DNA of 11,589 nt from Chitinophagaceae bacterium UBA1946 (lineage in GTDB: Bacteria > Bacteroidota > Bacteroidia > Chitinophagales > Chitinophagaceae): the NCBI GenBank assembly GCA_002336815.1, contig DDEU01000024.1, forward strand, positions 1 through 11,589. Reading direction: 5' to 3'. Every line of letters starts with the position of its first letter. Within the stretch, counting starts at the first letter, position 1. Made by a program: the position numbers and the translations under genes. The notes beneath the pieces were generated by a model. The model was given only the letters and a program-made list of their open reading frames with translations. It ran no database searches and was not told the origin of the DNA. This document shows, one piece after another, positions 1-6,939 of this stretch.

Positions 1-1177
1 CATGAGCCACGAGATCAGGACGCCGTTGAATGCCGTGATGGGCTTTACTGACCTGCTGGCCGATTCAACACTGAATAAAGAGCAGCAGGAATATATTGAG
101 ATCATCAAATCCGCATCAGAAAATTTACTCGGGCTGATCAACAATATTCTTGACCTGTCAAAACTCGAATCAGGGCAGATATCATTGGAAAGCGTACCCA
201 TGGATATCCGCAAAACGATCTCCGATGTGGTGAGGATAATAGAGCCGAGATTAAAGGGAAAACCGGTTGAATTAAAAGTGAACCTCGACCAGCAACTTCC
301 TTCAAAGATCAAAGGAGACCAGCTGAGAATTTCTCAGATATTATTTAACCTGGTAGGCAATGCCATTAAATTTACGGATGAAGGTTTTATAGAGATCACC
401 TGTAAAAAAGTAAATGGATCAGACAACTCAAAACAATACCTTTCTTTCACTGTGAAGGATACTGGAATCGGGGTGCCAAAAGATAAACAGGATGCCATTT
501 TTGAAAGGTTCACGCAGGCCAATGACAACACCCAGCGGTTGTATGGCGGCACAGGGCTTGGTTTAAACATCGCCAAAGGCATTGTTGACATGCATGGCGG
601 CACCCTTAAAATGGAAAGTACCCCCAACGAAGGAACCATGTTCTATTTTATCATCCCGTTTGATACCTGTGAAAACGAAACCGGCACAGCAATAGAAAAT
701 ACCAGCAGCACAGCACAGCACAATAAGAATTTCTTGTTATCAGGCAATGCCAGGTTGCATATTTTGTTGGTGGAAGACAATAATATCAATGCGCTGCTTG
801 CAAGACAGGTGCTGGAAAATGGCGGCTTCACCGTGCTGCATGTTGTGAATGGCCTGGAAGCGGTGAACAAGGTACAGGAAGAGCATTTTGATGTGGTGCT
901 GATGGACATACAGATGCCCGTTATGAATGGCATCACTGCCACTGAAATTATCAGGGCCATGGACTCACCGGTATCTAAGATCCCGATCGTAGCCATGACG
1001 GCCAATTCATTTTATGGAGAGATGCAAAACTGTTACAATGCCGGCATGACCGGGTATGTATCTAAACCGTTTAAACCTGAAAACCTTTTTGCCGCCATTA
1101 TGAACTCTCTAAGCATCAGCGAGCCTGGAAAAAAAGACAGTTATAATATCAGCGACATCGTAACCTACGCTTTATAA
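1..1177 (+). CDS. Hybrid sensor histidine kinase, 5' partial (HisKA-HATPase-receiver)
   Basis: This is the C-terminal 391 residues of a hybrid two-component kinase; the window begins inside the H-box, so the sensor part lies upstream. The first ATG (base 2) is an internal Met, because the paralogue at 1800-4862 has 632 residues before the equivalent position. Residues are numbered from that Met. The H-box MSHEIRTPLN carries the phospho-acceptor His3. The ATPase domain shows the N-box around Asn120, DTGIG at 153-157, the F-box IFERF at 166-170 and GGTGLG at 182-187. A receiver domain spans about 252-370, with acidic pair Glu258/Asp259, phospho-acceptor Asp302 in LMDIQMP, Thr333 and Lys355. All key catalytic residues are present, so autophosphorylation and His-to-Asp transfer are expected. 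A 20-residue tail follows the receiver. An HPt gene starts 10 bp downstream, which suggests co-transcription. Family assignment is certain; the signal sensed is unknown. Confidence 0.96.
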   Translation, partial: MSHEIRTPLNAVMGFTDLLADSTLNKEQQEYIEIIKSASENLLGLINNILDLSKLESGQISLESVPMDIRKTISDVVRIIEPRLKGKPVELKVNLDQQLPSKIKGDQLRISQILFNLVGNAIKFTDEGFIEITCKKVNGSDNSKQYLSFTVKDTGIGVPKDKQDAIFERFTQANDNTQRLYGGTGLGLNIAKGIVDMHGGTLKMESTPNEGTMFYFIIPFDTCENETGTAIENTSSTAQHNKNFLLSGNARLHILLVEDNNINALLARQVLENGGFTVLHVVNGLEAVNKVQEEHFDVVLMDIQMPVMNGITATEIIRAMDSPVSKIPIVAMTANSFYGEMQNCYNAGMTGYVSKPFKPENLFAAIMNSLSISEPGKKDSYNISDIVTYAL

Positions 1178-1562
1178 AAATCAATATATGGAAACCGCTA
1201 TCCCGCTTACTATCGACCTTACTTATCTTCATTCTGTTACAGGAGGAGATGCCCACTTTGAAAAGATGCTCCTCACCAATGCTGTTACGGATATCCAGGA
1301 TAATATGGATCTTTTGAAAGAAGCATGGACCACCGGCAATGCACCGGCACTTGGCAATGCCGCCCACACCTTAAAATCGGTGGTGGTGATCGCCGGCATG
1401 TCGCCGCTTGAGCAATTGTGTAAAAGAGTGAACGTACTGTTTAAAGATGGCATTTTTCGGTCGGAAGAAGAAAACACTGTAAAAAAGATCCTCAATACCT
1501 GGAAAGAGGCAAAGCCCAGGCTGGTAAGGGTGATCGACAGTTACAACAGCCAGGTAGCGTAA
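2..1562 (+). repeat. Duplicated kinase-HPt cassette, copy A
   Basis: This stretch is paralogous to 3696-5223: HisKA, HATPase, receiver and HPt in the same order with nearly the same lengths. At DNA level the copies differ mostly by synonymous changes, but short identical blocks survive. The longest I found is 28 bases over the receiver Asp motif (900-927 equals 4585-4612). The duplication therefore looks old rather than recent. Its upstream limit is outside the window. Confidence 0.85.
1188..1562 (+). CDS. HPt (histidine phosphotransfer) domain protein, copy 1
   Basis: A 124-residue protein made almost wholly of one HPt four-helix domain. The signature AAHTLKS places the phospho-accepting histidine at His60. 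HPt proteins carry phosphate from the receiver of a hybrid kinase to the receiver of a final response regulator in the cytoplasm. It begins 10 bp after the stop of the hybrid kinase, so the two are very likely one transcript and functional partners. The ATG at 1188 follows an A-rich stretch with no clear Shine-Dalgarno sequence, as is usual in Bacteroidota. The N-terminus (IDLTYLHSVTGGD) and the His region closely match the HPt at 4867-5223. No DNA-binding or output domain is attached. Confidence 0.92.
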   Translation: METAIPLTIDLTYLHSVTGGDAHFEKMLLTNAVTDIQDNMDLLKEAWTTGNAPALGNAAHTLKSVVVIAGMSPLEQLCKRVNVLFKDGIFRSEEENTVKKILNTWKEAKPRLVRVIDSYNSQVA

Positions 1563-1799
1563 ACTATAGAGGCATTTACTTTCGGCTCCTGCGGCAAATA
1601 CGATGCGGCAGGTTGGCTGTACCAGTGTATTTACAGGTTCCCGTATACATTGCTGGAATGGCAGAAAGCGTTTACCACGCTGCTTCTGCCCACCACTCAT
1701 TGTGGAAAACATTTATATAAATAAAATATTGATTAAATACTATTTAGCCGTCCGCAGCGTTCTTCTTTTTACCTGGTCTAATACCAGGCAAAGGCTATT
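1563..1799 (+). other. Spacer between the two kinase-HPt cassettes
   Basis: A 237-bp stretch without a convincing gene. The reading frame of the HPt gene stays open for 53 more codons after its TAA stop, to a TAA at 1722-1724, but the predicted peptide is not recognisable. Another open frame from 1603 runs into the start of the next kinase and also looks spurious. From about 1705 the sequence is AT-rich and could hold a promoter for the second cassette, but I found no good match to the Bacteroidota TTG / TAnnTTTG consensus. A short inverted repeat sits just before the next start codon. Confidence 0.5.
1772..1788 (+). repeat. Inverted repeat just upstream of the second hybrid kinase start
   Basis: CCTGGT (1772-1777) and ACCAGG (1783-1788) form a perfect 6-bp stem with a 5-nt loop. 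It ends 11 bases before the ATG at 1800, so in mRNA the hairpin would lie in the ribosome-binding region and could modulate initiation. It could equally be a half-site for a regulator, or chance. The repeat is seen directly; the function is inferred. Confidence 0.35.
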
Positions 1800-4700
1800 A
1801 TGAAAAGCGTTTACTACAAAAGTGTTTTGAAATATACGGCCGCTGGAGTAATGCTTGGTGTAATGCTGGCAGTAAATGCTTATTTACTAAACCGCCTCAG
1901 TGGATTTAAAGGCCCCTGGTTCCATATTTTTGATTATTCCGCAGATTACATCATCATTGTTCTTTCCCCCATCATCTTAGGCTTATTGAGTTGCTTTGTC
2001 GGCATCCGCTGGCAGCAACTGGTTATTTTTAACGAGCAAATAAAGAAAAGTCTTACCCTTGAGCAAATGCTTGTTGCAATGGCCAACGGGCAATTAAAAT
2101 TGCTGGGCAAAGTGATCGCAGAGATCAACGAAGCGGTGATCATCGTAAGCAAGAACGGCAATATCCTCTGGATCAATGACGGGTTTACAAGACTGACTGA
2201 TTATACACAGCAGGATGTGATGGGCAAACCGGCCGATGAGCTGTTCATACAGATCTACGGTTCACAAAAACCATCTTTCAACATCAACGATATCATATCA
2301 AAACAGCAACCGCTTACGCTGGAAGCTGTTCAGTACAAAAAAGACGGCGCACCTTACTGGATTCTTACAAAAATGCAGCCCGTTTGCAATGAGAACAGCG
2401 AGCTTACGCACTATGTGATCATACAAACGGATATCACTACACGAAAAGCAAAAGAGATTGCACTTGAAAATGAAGTAGCAGAACGTAAGATCCTGGAAGA
2501 AGAACTTAAAACCAATAAGAAGAAACTGGAGCAGGCCATCGAGATTGCGCAGATGGGTGCCTGGGAAGTTGATTACCGCAGCAACAGCTCCAGCATTACA
2601 AGGGAGTTACGTACAATTTGTCACCTGCCGCTGAATGAAGATGTTTCCATCGAAGCATTTTTTAGCCACATACACCCCGATGATATTGGCCATATTCAGA
2701 GCTGTATCAAAAAAGCGCTGAAAGGCGAAACCAACGAAATTGAATACCGCTGCACTATTGACGGAAATGAGCGGCACATGCTTTCTAATATCGCTCCTAA
2801 AACCGATGATAATGGAAGGCTTACCGGTTATGTTGGCACTTTAAAAGACATTACCCACCGCAAACTTTTTGAACTTGCTTTAAAGAAAAGTGAAGAAGAA
2901 AAAGCGGCCGTGCTGAACAATGCACAAACAGCGATCTGCCTGCACGACCTCAATGGATTTATACTGGATGTAAATCCTGCTACCGAACAACTCAGCGGCT
3001 TTACCAAAGCGGAGTTAACAGGTAAGAACCTGCAGGAACTGATGTCTCCTGATTTTGAAGAACAGTTCAAAGCATATCTTGACACCATTGCCAGTGCTAA
3101 AAAAGCAAACGGATCATTCCAGATCATCCGTAAGGATGGTGTAAAAAGAGCCTGGCTTTATCAAAATGCACTGTACGATAATAAAGGCGGAAAGCCTTAT
3201 GTGATCGCCAATGCAATCGACATTACAGAAACCGTAAGAGCGCAGAACGAGATCGAAAAGCAGCAGCAGTTCATCACACAGATCATCGAGAACAGTCCGA
3301 ACATCATATTCGTGATCAATGAACAGGGCCAGGTAGTACTGCACAATAAAACCTTCAGCAACTATTACCTGTGCGATGGAAACAAATCGCTCAACGCAGA
3401 TAAACTGAGACGCAGTGAAGAAGATGTTTTTTTAGGTGACCTGAACAATATGCTGGAACTCGAAGACAAAGAAATGATCAGGCTGGAAGGGCAGATGCCG
3501 GGCAATGATTGTACCGGTAACACAGAGTGCTGGTTCAACGTGATCAAAAAATGTTTTACAGACAATAAAGGACGAAAATATATTTTGTGCATTGGCATGG
3601 ATATCACAGGGCGTTACCAGATCGAGACCGACCTGATCGCAGCCAATGAGATGGTGGAGCGTTCGCTCAAGATCAAAGACCAGTTCATCAGCAATATGAG
3701 CCATGAGATCAGGACACCGCTCAATGCGGTAATTGGCTTTACCGACCTGCTGCATGAAACAAGTTTGAATAAAGACCAGGGAGAATATGTAACCATTATC
3801 AAGTCTGCTTCTCAAAACCTGCTCGGCCTCGTGAATAATATTCTTGATCTTTCCAAGATAGAATCTGGAAGTCTGTCACTGGAAAACCTCCCGATCGATA
3901 TCAAAGACGTGGTAACGGAAGCAGTAAAAATACTGGAACCAAAAGCCCGGAGCAAGGGCATTTATTTGAAGACCGTTATAGGAAGTAACCTGCCTGCGAG
4001 GGTATTGGGCGACCAGTTAAGATTGTCACAGATCTTCTTTAACCTGGTGGGCAATGCCATCAAATTTACCGATGTAGGCTATGTGGAGATCAGTTGCAAG
4101 CCGGTTGCAGGCTCAGATGATTCAAAGCAATACATCGCATTTGTAGTAAGAGATACAGGTATTGGCGTAGCACCGGAAAAACAGGTAGCCATTTTTGAAA
4201 GATTCACACAGGCCAATGTTGATACAGAAAGGCTGTATGGCGGTACAGGCCTGGGGCTCAATATCGCCAAGGGCATTGTAGACATGTATGGAGGTTCACT
4301 CCGCATGGAAAGTACACCGGGCAAAGGCACTGCGTTTCACTTTATACTTCCGTTTAATAAATACGATGGCCCCGAAAATGAAACCCTGAACAATACGGAA
4401 GAACGGAATAAAAAGAATTGGTTGCCTGAAGGCAAAAAAGTACATGTGCTGCTTGCCGAAGACAATGCCATCAATGCCATGCTTGCAAAGCAGGTACTGG
4501 AAAATGGGGGCTTTATGGTAACTCATGTACTGAACGGTGCCGAAGCGCTGGCAGCGGTGCAGCAGTCAGCATTTGATGTGATATTGATGGACATACAGAT
4601 GCCCGTTATGAACGGCATTACTGCAACAGAGCAGATAAAACAACTGGATAGTGCTGCATCAAAAATACCCGTGGTGGCCATGACGGCTCATTCTCTCTAC

Positions 4701-4862
4701 GGCGAAATGCAGAATTGCTACAACGCCGGCATGACGGGTTATGTATCTAAACCTTTCCGCCCGGAAGTATTGTTCTCGGTGATCATGGAATCAATCGAGA
4801 TCCAGAAAACAAATAAAAAAATGAGTAATACCATTAACGATATGGTTATCTACAACAGTTAG
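1800..4862 (+). CDS. Membrane-bound hybrid sensor histidine kinase with four PAS-type domains
   Basis: A 1020-residue hybrid kinase. Two hydrophobic segments (about 12-32 and 48-69) flank a periplasmic stretch of only about 15 residues, so input is probably sensed by the cytoplasmic PAS domains: PAS1 about 98-215, PAS2 about 245-355 (PAS_3 type, FFSHIHPDDI near 287-296), PAS3 about 364-478 and PAS4 about 488-604. Three of them end in a recognisable DIT motif (211-213, 473-475, 601-603). A charged, probably coiled-coil linker (about 213-250) joins PAS1 and PAS2. The core has H-box His635, N-box Asn752, DTGIG at 785-789 and GGTGLG at 814-819. The receiver (about 880-1000) has Glu887/Asp888, phospho-acceptor Asp931 and Lys984. 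PAS4 is unusually cysteine-rich. The core is a close paralogue of the kinase at 1-1177. The cognate HPt gene follows after 4 bp. The ligand cannot be named from sequence. Confidence 0.96.
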   Translation: MKSVYYKSVLKYTAAGVMLGVMLAVNAYLLNRLSGFKGPWFHIFDYSADYIIIVLSPIILGLLSCFVGIRWQQLVIFNEQIKKSLTLEQMLVAMANGQLKLLGKVIAEINEAVIIVSKNGNILWINDGFTRLTDYTQQDVMGKPADELFIQIYGSQKPSFNINDIISKQQPLTLEAVQYKKDGAPYWILTKMQPVCNENSELTHYVIIQTDITTRKAKEIALENEVAERKILEEELKTNKKKLEQAIEIAQMGAWEVDYRSNSSSITRELRTICHLPLNEDVSIEAFFSHIHPDDIGHIQSCIKKALKGETNEIEYRCTIDGNERHMLSNIAPKTDDNGRLTGYVGTLKDITHRKLFELALKKSEEEKAAVLNNAQTAICLHDLNGFILDVNPATEQLSGFTKAELTGKNLQELMSPDFEEQFKAYLDTIASAKKANGSFQIIRKDGVKRAWLYQNALYDNKGGKPYVIANAIDITETVRAQNEIEKQQQFITQIIENSPNIIFVINEQGQVVLHNKTFSNYYLCDGNKSLNADKLRRSEEDVFLGDLNNMLELEDKEMIRLEGQMPGNDCTGNTECWFNVIKKCFTDNKGRKYILCIGMDITGRYQIETDLIAANEMVERSLKIKDQFISNMSHEIRTPLNAVIGFTDLLHETSLNKDQGEYVTIIKSASQNLLGLVNNILDLSKIESGSLSLENLPIDIKDVVTEAVKILEPKARSKGIYLKTVIGSNLPARVLGDQLRLSQIFFNLVGNAIKFTDVGYVEISCKPVAGSDDSKQYIAFVVRDTGIGVAPEKQVAIFERFTQANVDTERLYGGTGLGLNIAKGIVDMYGGSLRMESTPGKGTAFHFILPFNKYDGPENETLNNTEERNKKNWLPEGKKVHVLLAEDNAINAMLAKQVLENGGFMVTHVLNGAEALAAVQQSAFDVILMDIQMPVMNGITATEQIKQLDSAASKIPVVAMTAHSLYGEMQNCYNAGMTGYVSKPFRPEVLFSVIMESIEIQKTNKKMSNTINDMVIYNS

Positions 4863-5223
4863 AACAATGACGAATACTGCCATACAAGTAGACCTCACTT
4901 ACCTGCGTACAGTATCAGGCGGCGATGAAACATTTGAAAAATTATTGCTGCAGAATGCCCTTTCTGATATCCAGTTACAGGTAAGTAGTCTTGGTGAAGC
5001 CTGGCGGCAAAAAAATGCGGTGGCCGTTCGTACGGCAGCCCATACTTTAAAATCAGTAGCAGCTATTGCCGGCCTGGCAGAAATCGAAACGCTTTGCCGG
5101 AAAACAGAAAGCAGTTTTATCGACGGTCAGTTTCATCCTGAAGCTGCACCGGTCGTATATTCTATCATTGAGAACTGGCAACAGGCCAGGCTTGTTCTGC
5201 AACAGATCATTGCAAAAGATTGA
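3696..5223 (+). repeat. Duplicated kinase-HPt cassette, copy B
   Basis: Second copy of the unit at 2-1562, from the H-box Met of the large kinase (residue 633) through the end of its HPt gene. The receiver tails after the last helix have the same length in both copies, and the gap between kinase and HPt is 4 bp here against 10 bp in copy A. Whether the PAS region was duplicated as well cannot be judged, because the other copy is cut by the window edge. Confidence 0.85.
4867..5223 (+). CDS. HPt (histidine phosphotransfer) domain protein, copy 2
   Basis: A 118-residue single-domain HPt protein with the AAHTLKS signature; the phospho-accepting residue is His59. It starts only 4 bp after the stop of the 1020-residue hybrid kinase, so translation is probably coupled and this HPt should accept phosphate from that kinase's receiver (Asp931). 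It shares the N-terminal pattern VDLTYLRTVSGGDETFEKLL and the helix around the active His with the HPt at 1188-1562, and the two are evidently paralogues. Because the copies are so alike, cross-talk between cassettes is possible. The receiver that takes phosphate from it is not encoded in this window. Confidence 0.93.
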   Translation: MTNTAIQVDLTYLRTVSGGDETFEKLLLQNALSDIQLQVSSLGEAWRQKNAVAVRTAAHTLKSVAAIAGLAEIETLCRKTESSFIDGQFHPEAAPVVYSIIENWQQARLVLQQIIAKD

Positions 5224-5732
5224 CCCTATTGCTGATTGGCGACAGCATCACATTTCAACCAATTTTCACAATTCAAAGAGTATTTTGGGCTATTCTTTAC
5301 CGGCAGTCTAACAAATCCCGGCACTCTTTTGATCGGTTAGCCAGCTTCGTACTTCGTATCCTTACAGGATAACAAAAGATCACACTGCAAAGATCAAACT
5401 CCCCGCCTATCTGCTCTACCCTGCCTCTTTATTGGGTTACCTGTATTGAACCAAAGAGTTTTCCTTTGGCAATTTTGAAAGAGCAAGTGACATGCATTGG
5501 CGATTCACCAGGCGGGACTCAAAGAAAACACAGGATTATTATCGCAAAGCTGCACCAGATCAAGCGGCCGGCAGGTTTTGAACACCCTGTTTCAATCACT
5601 ATTGACATCACTAAACCACAGCACACAACCGTTAGTATCGGTTTAACAACGAGTTTGGCACGTAAACCGTTGTTGGGAAAGAAATGCAGGAAGGCATTGA
5701 TTAAAGTTTACCTTGCACCCTAATAAAAATCC
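5224..5732. other. 509-bp intergenic stretch, no convincing gene
   Basis: The stretch separates the second HPt gene from the soluble kinase. The only sizeable open frame runs from a TTG at 5466 to 5723 (85 codons). It has no in-frame ATG and no recognisable family, so I do not call it a gene. Two small perfect inverted repeats are visible: TATCC / GGATA at 5357-5371 and CCAAAG / CTTTGG at 5451-5469. Neither is followed by a T-run, so neither is a standard terminator. The promoter of the kinase at 5733 should lie here, but no clear TTG / TAnnTTTG pair was found. I see no tRNA-like fold. Confidence 0.5.
5451..5469. repeat. Short inverted repeat in the intergenic stretch
   Basis: CCAAAG (5451-5456) and CTTTGG (5464-5469) form a perfect 6-bp stem with a 7-nt loop. 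It lies about 260 bp before the soluble kinase. It could be an operator or an RNA hairpin, or chance. It lacks a terminator T-tract. Confidence 0.3.
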
Positions 5733-6809
5733 ATGCCCACAACTAAAGAAGTAATAAAGCAGTTAAGTGATCACAATGCTGAACTTGAAAACTATTTCAG
5801 GAACACGATCATTCCCCAATTATTCATTGACAAGAACTTTATACTTAGAAAGTTTACCCCTCCTGCTATGAAGCAGTTTAACCTGGCCCCGGGGGATGTT
5901 GGAAGGCCTATAGCCGAGATCCACGAAAATTTTCGATACCTGTCGCTCATCGAAAATATCCAGGCCGTAATGGACAGCAACGAGATCCTGGAAAAGGAAA
6001 TTCAAACCACTGACCTGCGCTGGTATCAAATGAACATCTTACCCTACATAAAAAAGGAAGACAACAAGTCAAATGGTGTGATCATCACATTTGTTGAAAT
6101 TACTTTCCGGATAAGGGATCTGAAGGAACAGGAAAAATTAATATCAGATCATGAAACGCTGTTAGACAGCATTTCTCATGACATTAAAAATCCACTGACA
6201 AATCTTATCCTGGCAATTGGCGAGTTTAAGAATATAGGAATGGAAAATCAGCAGGATTTTAAACCGCTGCTGAACATTGTTGAAAACGCCTTAACAAAAA
6301 TGAAAGACCTGGTTAATGAACTAAGTGAAAGCAGGGAAGGAGAATACAAGTACAAATCGCACGCTGAACTTTTGGACTTTGAACATATATTGGAAGATGT
6401 GCGGCTTACGCTGAGTGAAGATATAAGGGCCTCCGGTGCTGTGATCACCAGTGATGTGCAAATCTCTGAAATGACCTTTTCCAGAAGAAAATTGAGGAGC
6501 ATCATCTATAATCTCCTGAACAATTCAATCAAATACAAATCTCCGGACAGAATACCCGAAATAGCAGTTAAAACAGCATGTACCGATGGCCGCATAATTA
6601 TTTCGGTAACAGACAATGGCATTGGCATTGAGAAAGATAAGCAGGAAGCAGTTTTTTCCAAATACTACCGGTTGAACAATTCAATGGAAGGATCGGGGAT
6701 TGGATTGTATTTAGTGAGAGAACTTGTAGTGAATGCCGGTGGAAAAATTTCACTCGAAAGCGAGTTGGGTAAAGGAACGACGGTTAGGATATCGTTCAAA
6801 CAAGAGTGA
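5733..6809 (+). CDS. Soluble PAS-domain sensor histidine kinase with CheR-type PAS
   Basis: A 358-residue histidine kinase without signal peptide or membrane segment, hence cytoplasmic. The N-terminal PAS domain (about 20-128) contains LRKFTPPAMKQFNLAPGDVGRPI (38-60 region), then RWYQMNILPY (96-105) and a GVIITFVEIT end (115-124). This pattern matches, from memory, the PAS domain found in CheB-CheR methyltransferase fusion proteins. The kinase core has the H-box SISHDIKNPL with His149, the N-box NNSIKYK with Asn264, DNGIGIE at 294-300 and GSGIGL at 320-325. There is no receiver domain, so it needs a separate response regulator, and none is adjacent. The ATG at 5733 follows an A-rich stretch. 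It is a different kinase lineage from the duplicated pair upstream. It converges on the secreted-protein gene, with a shared terminator between them. Confidence 0.93.
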   Translation: MPTTKEVIKQLSDHNAELENYFRNTIIPQLFIDKNFILRKFTPPAMKQFNLAPGDVGRPIAEIHENFRYLSLIENIQAVMDSNEILEKEIQTTDLRWYQMNILPYIKKEDNKSNGVIITFVEITFRIRDLKEQEKLISDHETLLDSISHDIKNPLTNLILAIGEFKNIGMENQQDFKPLLNIVENALTKMKDLVNELSESREGEYKYKSHAELLDFEHILEDVRLTLSEDIRASGAVITSDVQISEMTFSRRKLRSIIYNLLNNSIKYKSPDRIPEIAVKTACTDGRIIISVTDNGIGIEKDKQEAVFSKYYRLNNSMEGSGIGLYLVRELVVNAGGKISLESELGKGTTVRISFKQE

Positions 6810-6835
6810 AAATAAATAGCGCCCTGCCGGCAAAA

Positions 6836-6856
6836 GCAAATGAGAATTGCATTTGC
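6836..6856 (+). repeat. Inverted repeat downstream of the soluble kinase
   Basis: GCAAATG (6836-6842) and CATTTGC (6850-6856) make a perfect 7-bp stem with a 7-nt loop, 26 bases after the kinase stop codon. No T-run follows it, so it is probably an mRNA 3'-end structure placed before the true terminator at 6878-6910. Confidence 0.4.
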
Positions 6857-6877
6857 CAATTAGAAAATACTTCATAA

Positions 6878-6910
6878 AAAAGAGGAGCCGGTAAAACCTG
6901 CTCCTCTTTT
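6878..6910. terminator. Bidirectional intrinsic terminator between convergent genes
   Basis: AAAAGAGGAGC (6878-6888) pairs perfectly with GCTCCTCTTTT (6900-6910): an 11-bp stem that can extend inward past one mismatch through GGT/ACC (6890-6892 with 6896-6898). On the + strand it ends in TTTT and is followed by a T-rich stretch, serving the kinase at 5733-6809. On the - strand the A-run at 6876-6881 becomes a T-run, serving the secreted-protein gene that stops at 6940. Position and symmetry fit a shared terminator. Confidence 0.9.
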
Positions 6911-6939
6911 AGTTTTGTTGATTAAACGATGATCTTTTC

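Noticed and set aside
643..1005. Long antisense open frame under the first kinase's receiver domain
   Set aside because: It lies opposite a strongly conserved coding region and is explained by its codon pattern; similar shadows lie under every kinase here.
1603..1803. 66-codon open frame on the + strand between the cassettes
   Set aside because: It overlaps the start of the large kinase, has an unlikely composition and resembles no family I know.
5357..5371. TATCC / GGATA inverted repeat as a terminator for the second HPt gene
   Set aside because: The stem is only 5 bp, AT-rich and has no T-run after it.
5466..5723. 85-codon open frame before the soluble kinase
   Set aside because: It begins at TTG with no ATG in frame, has no recognisable motif, and cannot be told from chance.
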